From positions 27,530 through 91,529 of the forward strand of contig NZ_JAAEAH010000031.1 in assembly GCF_010998615.1 (NCBI RefSeq): a DNA stretch of 64,000 nt, read 5' to 3'. Position numbers and translations under genes: made by a program. A model generated the notes under the pieces. It was not told the DNA's origin, did not search any database, and saw nothing but the letters and a program-made list of their open reading frames with translations. Source of the DNA: Myxococcus sp. CA023 (GTDB lineage Bacteria > Myxococcota > Myxococcia > Myxococcales > Myxococcaceae). Every line of letters starts with the position of its first letter. Within the stretch, counting starts at the first letter, position 1. Shown piece by piece: positions 52,801 through 60,488 of the stretch.

Positions 52801-53385
52801 CTAGGTGTGCCGTCCCCGGCTCGCGAGGACGCGGTCAATCATCTGCTCGTGCAGCGCATGGAGCGGTTGGGCGACGTGTTCGCCCTCCAGGTACGCAAGC
52901 GCACCGGCGATGGCCTCCAGCGTGGACATGCCATCCGGGTGGGGCGGGCGACGCAGGCGCCGCGAGTCCGGCGCGGGCGGTGGCAGCTTCAAGCCGGGCA
53001 GCCGCCGCAGCGCGGGGACTCGCTGCACCATGCGGCGTGCTTGTCCCCAACTCCCATCCAGGATGATGAGCCTGCTGGGAAAGGCCGCACCGGGCGCGGG
53101 CTCGTGGTGCGCATCCGGGAACAGCAGCCACGTGTCATCGCCCTCCAGGATGGAGGCGTCGAAGGGGACGCCCGGCGAGCCATAGGAGACGATGCTGCAC
53201 CGGGGAATGGCGAGCGCCGCCATGCGCGCGGTGTTGGTGGATTTGAGCGTCTCTTTGTGGTGCCGGACGATGAGCAACTCCGTGCGCGTGGAGACGCACG
53301 GCACCTCGGCGCATAGACACAGGGCAACGGGGAGGAAGCAGCGCGGGCAGCGACCCGCGAGGTCCTCGGGCGTTCGAGACCTCAT
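52801..53385 (-). CDS. DTW-domain protein (tRNA aminocarboxypropyltransferase-like)
   Basis: A 194-residue DTW protein. It opens with a Cys cluster RCPRCFLPVALCLCAEVP (likely zinc), then LLIVRHHKETLKSTNTARM, and the defining motif in LIILDGSWGQARRM (DGSW in place of DGTW), followed by a Pro/Arg-rich RRPPHPDGMSTLEAIAGAL. Family members such as E. coli TapT add aminocarboxypropyl groups to uridine in tRNA using SAM. It overlaps the upstream gene by four bases. Confidence 0.88.
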   Translation of the reverse strand: MRSRTPEDLAGRCPRCFLPVALCLCAEVPCVSTRTELLIVRHHKETLKSTNTARMAALAIPRCSIVSYGSPGVPFDASILEGDDTWLLFPDAHHEPAPGAAFPSRLIILDGSWGQARRMVQRVPALRRLPGLKLPPPAPDSRRLRRPPHPDGMSTLEAIAGALAYLEGEHVAQPLHALHEQMIDRVLASRGRHT

Positions 53386-53936
53386 TTGCCCTGGCGGTAT
53401 CGCTCCATGAGGGTCCGGGCCTCGCGCAACTTCTCCTCGACGAAGCGGTCATCCGCGTCCGGCTCGTACTCCGCGTCGGGCAGGTCGAGGTGGAAGAGGG
53501 CGGAGAGGCTGACGGGCGTCACTTCCAACCATTCGGCGGTGCGGTTGAGCGCGGCCTGACGGCGGCCCGCGAATGTCTCCGGCCCGTCTTCGGGGCCGCA
53601 GCGGCAGATGCGCGCCGAGTCACCGGACACGTCCACGTACAGCCCCAGCACCTCCGCGTCCAGCTCCGCGGCCAGCGCGCACGTGGCCTCGCTGACGTAG
53701 GCGGCCATGGCCTGCGCCGCGGAGCGCTCCGTCAGCGAGCGGACCAGGAACACCTGCCAGCCGGCTTCGGTAATCGCGCCGGCTTCCTGGAGCGGCGCCA
53801 GCTCCGCGGGCGGCGCGTGGATGCGCGTGAGCAGCCGTCGCACGGGCACTTCCATCCGCTCGAGCCGGGCGCTCGACGCGGGACAGAAGAAGACGACGCG
53901 ATACTCACGGCTGTCGGCTGCGGTTTCCATAGGCAT
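53382..53936 (-). CDS. hypothetical protein, 184 residues
   Basis: I do not recognise this family. It is acidic, with no signal peptide. The first part (YRVVFFCPASSARLERMEVPVRRLLTRIHAPPAELAPLQEAG) may be a small alpha/beta unit; the C-terminal part is charged and helical (DDRFVEEKLREARTLMERYRQGK). Two Cys lie in ARICRCGPEDGPETF. The start ATG 53936 or 53930 is not settled by a ribosome site. It is cotranscribed with the DTW gene, with which it overlaps by four bases. Confidence 0.68.
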   Translation of the reverse strand: MPMETAADSREYRVVFFCPASSARLERMEVPVRRLLTRIHAPPAELAPLQEAGAITEAGWQVFLVRSLTERSAAQAMAAYVSEATCALAAELDAEVLGLYVDVSGDSARICRCGPEDGPETFAGRRQAALNRTAEWLEVTPVSLSALFHLDLPDAEYEPDADDRFVEEKLREARTLMERYRQGK

Positions 53937-54031
53937 ACGGCGTCGCCAGGAACGGAGGGAAGAGTGTGTGCGGGGGCCCAAGAGGACCAAAGGACTCCCC
54001 AAGCATGCAAGGGGTGATTTGGCGCACGCGT

Positions 54032-54898
54032 TCAGCGTGCCGCGGCGCGCAGCGGCACGGCCTGGAGGGTGGCGCGTCGCTCGGCCGCCACCCATGCGCC
54101 CGTCACCAGCACCAACAGACCTCCGCCCAGGGCGACGGGCGTCAGCGTCTCCGAGAAGAAGGCCCAGCCCACCAGCGACGCGGTGAGCGGCTCCAGGTAC
54201 GTGAGCGCCGCCGTAGCCGCGGTGGGAACGTGCCGCAGACCGGTGTGGAAGAGGATGTTTCCAATGAGGCCACAAACAACGCCGCCCACGAGTACGAGGA
54301 GCGTACCCCCATCCACCGTGGGTGGCAGTACCTGGTCTCCGAAACAGAGCAGCAGCACGCCCGCGGAGATGGGGGCATGCAGTGATGTCACGGCCATGGG
54401 TGAATAGGCCCGCGCCGCCTGTTTCGCGGCCAGGACGATGATGGCGTAGAAGCAGGCACTGCCCGCGCCCAGCAGCGCCGTCAGCCCCGAGAAGTCGCCG
54501 TCGGGCCGGCCGATGAGCAGGGCCAGTCCCACCAGCGTCACGGGGCCGCCTATCAGGGCCCGGGTGGAGCGCTCCTCGCCCAGCACCCAGGGGGCCAGCA
54601 GCGCCAGCAGCAAGGGCGCCAGGTAGTGCGTCAGCACGGCGATGGACACCGGCCCGCGCTCCATGGCGGCGAAGAAGAGGGCCGTGTTCGCCGCGTCCGC
54701 CAGTGCCACGACGAGCATCGCCAGGGTGGCCCGGCGGTCGCGCAGGGCATCGCGCCGGAACAGGAAGGGCGCCGGGAGCGACATGGCCAGGAGCACGAGG
54801 AATGCGTTCTGCGGCCCGGCGAGCCCCGCTGGACGGAAGAAGAGCGCCCAGCACCCCCAGAGGGTGGCCCCGGCCGCGACCATGGCGAAGTACCGCAC
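54032..54898 (-). CDS. EamA/DMT-family transporter
   Basis: A 288-residue membrane protein with ten hydrophobic segments in two EamA repeats (first VAAGATLWGCWALFF..., second FSGLTALLGAGSACFYAIIVLAAKQAA...). The typical LTYLEPLTASLVGWAFFSETLTPVALGGGLLVLVTGAWV is seen at the end. EamA proteins export metabolites or drugs; the substrate is unknown. GTG 54898 has AGGAG seven bases upstream, which decides the start. It lies 58 bases after the WYL regulator gene on the same strand. Confidence 0.9.
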   Translation of the reverse strand: MRYFAMVAAGATLWGCWALFFRPAGLAGPQNAFLVLLAMSLPAPFLFRRDALRDRRATLAMLVVALADAANTALFFAAMERGPVSIAVLTHYLAPLLLALLAPWVLGEERSTRALIGGPVTLVGLALLIGRPDGDFSGLTALLGAGSACFYAIIVLAAKQAARAYSPMAVTSLHAPISAGVLLLCFGDQVLPPTVDGGTLLVLVGGVVCGLIGNILFHTGLRHVPTAATAALTYLEPLTASLVGWAFFSETLTPVALGGGLLVLVTGAWVAAERRATLQAVPLRAAAR

Positions 54899-54956
54899 CG
54901 TGTGACTCCTGGTGACTCCGGCGCGCACTCCGGCTCCGGCGGGCGCGCAGCCTACC

Positions 54957-55688
54957 TCAGCTAGAGGCGCGCGTACCGTCCGCGCGCTGGGCCTCGGCCT
55001 GGGCTCGCAGGCCCTCCATGTCGGGCGTGAAGGGGCGGTCGGGGACGAGGCGAGCCCGGCGGATGCGGTCCATGCGGAACATGCGCGCCGCGGCCTTCTC
55101 CACGTCCCGGGCCAGCACGTACCAGACGGGCGATTCGACCAGCAGCCCGTGCGGCTCCACGATGCGGCGGGTCGCCTTGCCGTGCCGGTCTCGGTATTCG
55201 AAGGACAGGCAGACCTGCTCGCGGAAGGCCCGCTCGAAGACGGCGAGCAGTTCCTCCGGCGGTGTGCCGACGTCCGCCAGCACGCGGACGCTCGCCGGCC
55301 GTCCCACCACCACGCGGCGGCAGAGCTCACGCATGCCCCGAGCCCGCTCCTTGGGGACGCTGGCGAAGAGCTTCTGGAGCCCCGAGCGCGCCGCGCTGCC
55401 CCAGGGCAACGTGCTGCCCGTCGCGGACAGGTTCGCGGCCAGCCAGAGCGCCACCACCTCCTCCTGCGACAGGTGGACGGCCGCCACGCCCCGGTCCCGC
55501 TCCAGCCGGACGCCGCCCCCAGGGCCTGTGTCACTGCTCAGGGGAATGCCCTGTTCCCGCAGCGTCGCCAGGTCCCGGTGGACGGTGCGTGCGCTCACGT
55601 CGAGCGCCTCGGCGATCTCCGCCACCGTCGTCCCATCCCGGCTCCGCAGGAAGTCCAGCAGCCGCATCACCCGGTCGACTCGAGCCAT
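54957..55688 (-). CDS. HTH/WYL-domain transcriptional regulator (YafY-like)
   Basis: A 243-residue regulator. An N-terminal helix-turn-helix (MRLLDFLRSRDGTTVAEIAEALDVSARTVHRDLATLREQGIPL) is followed by the DTGPGGGVRL wing and a WYL-type ligand domain (QVCLSFEYRDRHGKATRRIVEPHGLLVESPVWYVLARDVEK), ending with a short WCX-like tail. It is divergent from an alpha/beta hydrolase gene; a perfect inverted repeat at 55691-55707 abuts its start, so autoregulation and control of the hydrolase are likely. Confidence 0.92.
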   Translation of the reverse strand: MARVDRVMRLLDFLRSRDGTTVAEIAEALDVSARTVHRDLATLREQGIPLSSDTGPGGGVRLERDRGVAAVHLSQEEVVALWLAANLSATGSTLPWGSAARSGLQKLFASVPKERARGMRELCRRVVVGRPASVRVLADVGTPPEELLAVFERAFREQVCLSFEYRDRHGKATRRIVEPHGLLVESPVWYVLARDVEKAAARMFRMDRIRRARLVPDRPFTPDMEGLRAQAEAQRADGTRASS

Positions 55689-55690
55689 TG

Positions 55691-55707
55691 CTGACAGTTT
55701 CTGTCAG
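55691..55707. promoter_or_regulatory. inverted-repeat operator candidate for the WYL regulator
   Basis: CTGACAG-TTT-CTGTCAG is a perfect seven-base inverted repeat starting two bases before the WYL ATG and lying in the divergent promoter region shared with the hydrolase gene. TGACA/TGTCA half-sites are frequent beside YafY-like regulators. Confidence 0.65.
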
Positions 55708-55778
55708 GGATGGGCCGTACTCCACAAGCATCAGGTCGCGCATGACCGCGCGCATCGAGGCCAGAGGAGGCCGTCACG

Positions 55779-56534
55779 ATGGATTCCAGGGGAATGCTGA
55801 ATGTCGACGATGGGGGCGTGGGTGGACTGCCGGTGGTGTTCGTCCATTCGAGTGCCGGCAACACCACGCACTGGGCCGCGCAGCTGTCGCATCTGCGCAA
55901 GCACCGCCGTGCCGTGGCCCTGGACCTGCGTGGCCACGGGAAGTCCGAGTTGCCACGGGACGGTGGCTTCACCGTGGAGGACTTCGCGCGGGACGTGGGG
56001 ACGGTGGTGGATGGGCTGGGGCTTCAGCGCTTCGTGCTGGTGGGGCACAGCCTGGGCGGGGCCGCCTGCGTGGCCTACGCGGGGGCGCAGCCGGACCGCG
56101 TCGCGGGGCTGTTCCTCCTCGACCCGGCCTCGGATGGACGCTCGATGTCAGCGGAGCAGGCCCAGGGCTTGATGGCGGTTCTGGCGACCGAGGCCTGGAG
56201 CGCGGTGGTGGAGGAGTTCTGGGGCCCCATGTTGGCGCCGTCCCGGCCGGAGGTCCGCGAGCGGGTTCTCTCCGAGATGCGCGCCACGTCCCAAGAGGGT
56301 GTCCGGGGCGGACTGGGAGCCCTGTTGGACTTCGACCCCGTGACGCCGCTGCGGCGCTACTCGGGGCCGCGTCTGTCGGTAGTGACGGCCTTCAACGAGG
56401 AACCGGGCTCGTATCACCACCTGGTGCCGGAGCTGCCGCACGCGAAGGTGGAGGGCACGGGGCACTGGGTGCAACTCGACGCGCCGGACGAGGTGAACCG
56501 GCTGCTGGACGGCTTTCTGTCCACGGTGCGCTGA
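55779..56534 (+). CDS. alpha/beta hydrolase
   Basis: A 251-residue alpha/beta hydrolase. The oxyanion region PVVFVHSSAGNTTHW, the segment VALDLRGHGKS, the nucleophile elbow VGHSLGGAAC (Ser) and the C-terminal EGTGHWVQLDAP (His) are clear. It is soluble with no signal. The substrate is unknown. Divergent from the WYL regulator and followed by the TetR gene 36 bases downstream, it may be under either regulator. Confidence 0.9.
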   Translation: MDSRGMLNVDDGGVGGLPVVFVHSSAGNTTHWAAQLSHLRKHRRAVALDLRGHGKSELPRDGGFTVEDFARDVGTVVDGLGLQRFVLVGHSLGGAACVAYAGAQPDRVAGLFLLDPASDGRSMSAEQAQGLMAVLATEAWSAVVEEFWGPMLAPSRPEVRERVLSEMRATSQEGVRGGLGALLDFDPVTPLRRYSGPRLSVVTAFNEEPGSYHHLVPELPHAKVEGTGHWVQLDAPDEVNRLLDGFLSTVR

Positions 56535-56569
56535 GCGCACGCGTTCGCCGCGCGTGTTATCTACGGCCC

Positions 56570-57136
56570 GTGCCCCGGCCCAAGCTGCACAGCGACGAAG
56601 CCATCCTCGACGCCGCCATGTCCGTGTTGCTTCGGAGCGGGCCCGGCGCATTCACGTTGAATGACGTGGCCGTCGCGGTGGGCATGTCCCGCGCGGCGCT
56701 CATCCAGCGCTTCAAGAACAAGGACCACCTCTACTTCCGGCTCATGGAGCGGACCGCCGAGCAGAAGCGCGAGTACTTCGCCGGTCTGCCCGTGGAAGTC
56801 GGAGCACAGGGCCTCTGGCGTTTCCTGAAGACGCTGGTCTCGGTGATGGGGGAGGGCGAGGGGCTCGACGCACACCTGCTTCTGGCTTGGGAGGACGTGA
56901 GAGACCCCACGTTGAGGCGGATGGCGCATGAGCGGAATCTGCTCGTGCGCGACGCCATCGCCGTCCGGCTTCCTCCCAGCGTCGACCGTGGCGCGGTGTC
57001 GGCCCTGCTTCAAGACGTCATCGCGGGTGCGACGATGCAGTGGTTGGTGGAGCGGACGCCGCCGTTGACGGAGTACGTCCTCGCTCGCTTGCGCACGTTG
57101 CTCGGGTGCGTGTTTCCACGAGAGTCCTTCGACTGA
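56570..57136 (+). CDS. TetR-family transcriptional regulator
   Basis: A 188-residue TetR-type repressor. The HTH is in SDEAILDAAMSVLLRSGPGAFTLNDVAVAVGMSRAALIQRFKNKDHLYFRLMERT (about residues 7-61). The ligand-binding helical domain follows. GTG 56570 gives the normal short N-terminus; the frame is open far upstream but that overlaps the hydrolase gene. A perfect 20-base palindrome lies between it and the next hydrolase gene. Confidence 0.9.
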   Translation: MPRPKLHSDEAILDAAMSVLLRSGPGAFTLNDVAVAVGMSRAALIQRFKNKDHLYFRLMERTAEQKREYFAGLPVEVGAQGLWRFLKTLVSVMGEGEGLDAHLLLAWEDVRDPTLRRMAHERNLLVRDAIAVRLPPSVDRGAVSALLQDVIAGATMQWLVERTPPLTEYVLARLRTLLGCVFPRESFD

Positions 57137-57180
57137 AGGTTGTGTCGCTTGGAGGGACACCCAAAAGGTGCGGATTGAAT

Positions 57181-57200
57181 ATAACCGACGCGTCGGTTAT
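57181..57200. promoter_or_regulatory. perfect palindrome, TetR operator candidate
   Basis: ATAACCGACGCGTCGGTTAT is a perfect 20-base palindrome 47 bases before the second hydrolase start. Half-sites of the ACCGAC/GTCGGT kind are common for TetR-family dimers, and the TetR gene is the immediate upstream neighbour. Confidence 0.75.
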
Positions 57201-57247
57201 TAATTCGTCATCCACGCCAGTTCCTGGCCATCGAAAGGGGTTCCTGG

Positions 57248-58120
57248 ATGTCCGAGCGCATCATCGAATCGGGTGACATTCGGCTCTGTACCGAGCACTT
57301 CGGGCGCGAGGGCGACGCCCCCGTGCTGATGTTGATGGGGGCGGCCAGTTCGATGCTGGGGTGGCCCGACGGGCTCATGGAGCAACTCGCGCGGACGGGG
57401 CACTTCGTCATTCGCTACGACCACCGCGACACGGGGCGCTCCTCGCACGGTGTGCCAGGCGCCACGCCCTACACGCTGGACGACCTCGCCTCCGATGCCA
57501 TCTCCGTGCTGGATGGATATGGCATCGAGCGCGCGCACCTCGTGGGAATGTCATTGGGGGGCCTGCTCTGCCAGATGGCGGCGTTGAAGTACCCGGAGCG
57601 AGTCCGCTCGCTGACGCTCATCAGCGCCCAGATTTTCTCGGAGCCGGACTTCGAGGACCCGGGCGTGGACCCGGCGGTGCTCGCGCACTTCCAGCGGGCC
57701 GCCACGCTGAACTGGGCCGACGAGGCGGAGGCCATCGGCTTCCAGGTCGAACTCTCACGGTTGTGCGTGGGCCGTGCGCGGAGGTCGTTCGACGAGGCCC
57801 GGGTGCGGGCGCGCGCAGTACAGGACTATCGGCGCGCGCTCTCGCCTCAATGCGCGTTGAACCACGCGGGGCTGTCCGGTGGCCTGGAGTGGTACGGCCG
57901 GACGCGTGAGATTGAAGCGCCGCTGCTGGTCATCCACGGCTCGGTGGACCCGGTCATCGACCATGCGCATGGCGTGGCCTTGAGCCGTGCCGTCAAGGGC
58001 GCGCGCCTGGTGACACTGCAGGACGCGGGGCATGACCTGCACCCGGATGACTGGGAGACGATGACCCGGGCCATCACCGCCCATACCTCAGCGGCGAGTC
58101 CGCCTCACGGCGCTCGCTGA
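57248..58120 (+). CDS. alpha/beta hydrolase
   Basis: A 290-residue alpha/beta hydrolase. Landmarks are PVLMLMGAASSMLGW, IRYDHRDTGRSSHG, the nucleophile elbow LVGMSLGGLLCQMAA (Ser), and the catalytic Asp/His pair in VIHGSVDPVIDHAHG and AGHDLHPDDWE. It resembles lactonase/haloperoxidase-like and aclacinomycin methylesterase-like hydrolases; the substrate is unknown. The palindrome upstream suggests repression by the neighbouring TetR protein. The histidine kinase gene starts 17 bases downstream. Confidence 0.9.
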   Translation: MSERIIESGDIRLCTEHFGREGDAPVLMLMGAASSMLGWPDGLMEQLARTGHFVIRYDHRDTGRSSHGVPGATPYTLDDLASDAISVLDGYGIERAHLVGMSLGGLLCQMAALKYPERVRSLTLISAQIFSEPDFEDPGVDPAVLAHFQRAATLNWADEAEAIGFQVELSRLCVGRARRSFDEARVRARAVQDYRRALSPQCALNHAGLSGGLEWYGRTREIEAPLLVIHGSVDPVIDHAHGVALSRAVKGARLVTLQDAGHDLHPDDWETMTRAITAHTSAASPPHGAR

Positions 58121-58137
58121 TCTGTCACAGTACGGGC

Positions 58138-59745
58138 ATGGGGCCCTTGTTCGCCTACAGCCTCGTGCCTGTCCTCTCCGTGTCGCTGCTGCTGTTCTTC
58201 ACGGCCGCGCTCCGGGGGCTCAACGCGCGAGGCCTGGCGCTCTACTGTCTGGCGACCGCGGGGTGGACGGGCGCGCTGCTGCTCCTCTGCATCCCATCCA
58301 TGGCGTGGGTGGGGGAGCGCTTCGTGGCGGGTGGGGCCTTCGTCGCGGCGGCGTACCTGCACTCCGCCTATGACGTGACCCGGCAGCGCTCCTATCGGTT
58401 GGTGGTGCTCGCGTACTGCGTGGCGGTGGTGGTGACGGGCATTGGCGCGTTCCTCCCCAACGTCCTGCACGGGCCGCTGGCGATGGGGCGAGGCCCCCTG
58501 TTCTGGCCCACCATGGTGCTCGCCGTGGCGGCGGCGAGCGTGCCGCTGGTGCATCTGGCGCGCGCGTACCGCAGCGAAGCTCCCGAGCGACGGCCCATCC
58601 TCCTCAGTCTGGGCATCGCCGGGCTGCTCGCGTACCTGGGCAGTATCGGCAACGCCCTGTTGCTGTCGGGCGGGTACGCGTTGCCGTTCGGGATGTACCT
58701 GGTGCTGGCGGCGCTGCTGGTGCTGGTGCACGTCATCAATGCCCATCAGCCAGCCGCGGACCGACGGCTGCTCGAACGCAGCCTCGCCTACTCCGCGGTG
58801 GCGGCGGTGTTGTCCGCGGGCTTTCTCTTTGGCGTATTGACGCTGCTGTCGGGCAGCGGCCAGCCGTTCCTTACCGAGTACCGAGTAGGTGCCTTCTTTC
58901 TCCTGGCCCTGGCCGCGCTCGCGTTCGAGCCCGTGCGTCAGGCGCTTCAGGCCTGGCTGGGGCGCCGGCTCCTCAAGGGCCGGGCCACCAGTGACGAACT
59001 GGTCGTGGCGCTCGCTCGCGAGGAGGCGCGCGCGGACCAATCCGCGCGGCTGGCGGAGCTGGGACAATTCACGTCCGCGGTGGCCCACGAGGTCCGCAAT
59101 CCATTGGGCGTGCTCGCCGCGCACCTCAAGCTGCTGGAGCGAAGGGGCGGGGACCCGGACACGGTGGCGGCCATGCGGGAGCAGATCGACCGCGCCAGTC
59201 ACTTCGTGGACGAGCTGCTGCGCTATGGCCGTCCGCGCCCGCTGGACCTGCGCCGCGTGGATGTCTCAGCCACCGTCGCGCTGGCGTACTCCACTGCGCG
59301 GCAGGGACTCGGCTCGCTCGCGCCCGACGTCTCCTTCGAGTCAGAGGAGGACGCGTCGCTCACGGTGGAGGCCGACCAGTCCCAGCTCTCACAGGTGATG
59401 GTCATCCTGTTGGAGAATGCACTGCTCGCCCTGAGAGACGTGCCCGTACCGCGGTTGAGGACATCCATTGAGCAGGCGAACGGTCGGTTGCTCGTCCGGG
59501 TGGAGGACAGCGGGCCTGGCATTCCACCGGAGCTGCTGCCCCGGCTCTTCCAGCCCTTCGTGACGGGCCGCAAGCGCGAGGGACCTCGGCCGGGGACAGG
59601 TTTGGGGCTGGCCATCGCGCGAGGCGTCGCCGAACGGCATGGCGGACGTTTGAGTGCGGGACGCTCGGAAGCCCTGGGGGGCGCGGCGTTGACGTTGGAA
59701 TTACCCGTGGCGCAGCCTGCCTCGATTTCCGCCGCGCTGGCCTGA
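58138..59745 (+). CDS. multi-pass membrane histidine kinase
   Basis: A 535-residue kinase. The first roughly 270 residues contain about eight hydrophobic segments, resembling 7TM-type or integral sensor domains, with no large periplasmic loop. A short linker (RRLLKGRATSDELVVALAREEARADQSARLAELGQ) leads to the phosphoacceptor AVAHEVRNPLGVLAAHL and an ATPase domain with LSQVMVILLENALLALRD (N), DSGPGIPPEL (G1), LFQPFVTGRK (F) and GTGLGLAIARGV (G2). No response regulator adjoins. The integral membrane sensor suggests detection of a membrane or lipophilic signal (inference). Confidence 0.92.
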   Translation: MGPLFAYSLVPVLSVSLLLFFTAALRGLNARGLALYCLATAGWTGALLLLCIPSMAWVGERFVAGGAFVAAAYLHSAYDVTRQRSYRLVVLAYCVAVVVTGIGAFLPNVLHGPLAMGRGPLFWPTMVLAVAAASVPLVHLARAYRSEAPERRPILLSLGIAGLLAYLGSIGNALLLSGGYALPFGMYLVLAALLVLVHVINAHQPAADRRLLERSLAYSAVAAVLSAGFLFGVLTLLSGSGQPFLTEYRVGAFFLLALAALAFEPVRQALQAWLGRRLLKGRATSDELVVALAREEARADQSARLAELGQFTSAVAHEVRNPLGVLAAHLKLLERRGGDPDTVAAMREQIDRASHFVDELLRYGRPRPLDLRRVDVSATVALAYSTARQGLGSLAPDVSFESEEDASLTVEADQSQLSQVMVILLENALLALRDVPVPRLRTSIEQANGRLLVRVEDSGPGIPPELLPRLFQPFVTGRKREGPRPGTGLGLAIARGVAERHGGRLSAGRSEALGGAALTLELPVAQPASISAALA

Positions 59746-59795
59746 CGCCGGCCTGTCCCTGGTCCGCGGGGCGGCAGGGATGTCGGTGAGCGAGC

Positions 59796-59820
59796 GCAAC
59801 TTGATACGATTAAGTCTGCT
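59796..59820 (+). promoter_or_regulatory. possible ECF-type promoter of the sigma/CHAT operon
   Basis: GCAACTT at 59796-59802 resembles the GGAACTT -35 element used by many ECF sigma factors. The region around 59814-59820 (GTCTGCT) is at a plausible -10 distance. It lies about 65 bases before the sigma start and could mark autoregulation. Confidence 0.3.
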
Positions 59821-59885
59821 TCACGACGGCCTTCCAAGGATTGCCCCGGACTTCGTTTCGATAGGCGTGGAAGGAGTCCGGGTCG

Positions 59886-60488
59886 ATGAGCGGCCAACGC
59901 ATTGCCACAGTCATTCGCATTCCTGTGGCCTACAGTACGGATGTGCATCCCGACGGGTTCGAGGAGTTCGCGCATCGTGTCAGGCCCATGCTGTTGGCCC
60001 TGGCGAGACGGTTGTGCGGTCAGGGGGGCCTCGATCCGGAAGACCTGGTGCAGGAGGCGCTCACGCGCGGACTGCTGCATCACGGGGCACTCGCCGCGCA
60101 GCCGGAGCCCGTCTACAGGGCGTGGCTGTGTCGGGCGATGACCAATCATTTCCTCGACCAGTGCCGCAAGCGGCGCTCGGAGTTGTTGGAGCAGGACCGT
60201 CCGGAGCTGCGGCTGGTGCGCGAGGGGGTGGCGGCCCCCGAGCCGGAGGCCATGGAGGTCTGGGAGCACATCTCGGAGAAGGATTTCCAGACGGCCATCG
60301 CCCAGCTGCCGAATCCCAGGGTGCGTGAGGCGTATTCGCTGCATGCCTCGGGGCTGCGCTACCGCGCCATCGCCCTGCGCATGGGCGTCCCCGAAGGCAC
60401 CGTGGGGAGCTGGCTCTATCAAGCCCGCAAGGAGTTGAAGGCGCTGCTACTGCCGCTCACCGGGCGCGACGGAGGAGGCAGCGCGTGA
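59886..60488 (+). CDS. ECF-like sigma-70 family factor
   Basis: A 200-residue two-region sigma factor. Region 2 covers about residues 25-95 (GFEEFAHRVRPMLLALARRLCGQGGLDPEDLVQEALTRGLLHH, with the DLVQE motif). Region 4 covers about 135-190 (TAIAQLPNPRVREAYSLHASGLRYRAIALRMGVPEGTVGSWLYQARKELKALL). GGAG nine bases upstream supports ATG 59886. It overlaps the zinc-finger/CHAT gene (TGATG), whose N-terminus looks like a ZAS anti-sigma factor, so the two form a sigma/anti-sigma pair. Target promoters are unknown. Confidence 0.92.
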   Translation: MSGQRIATVIRIPVAYSTDVHPDGFEEFAHRVRPMLLALARRLCGQGGLDPEDLVQEALTRGLLHHGALAAQPEPVYRAWLCRAMTNHFLDQCRKRRSELLEQDRPELRLVREGVAAPEPEAMEVWEHISEKDFQTAIAQLPNPRVREAYSLHASGLRYRAIALRMGVPEGTVGSWLYQARKELKALLLPLTGRDGGGSA

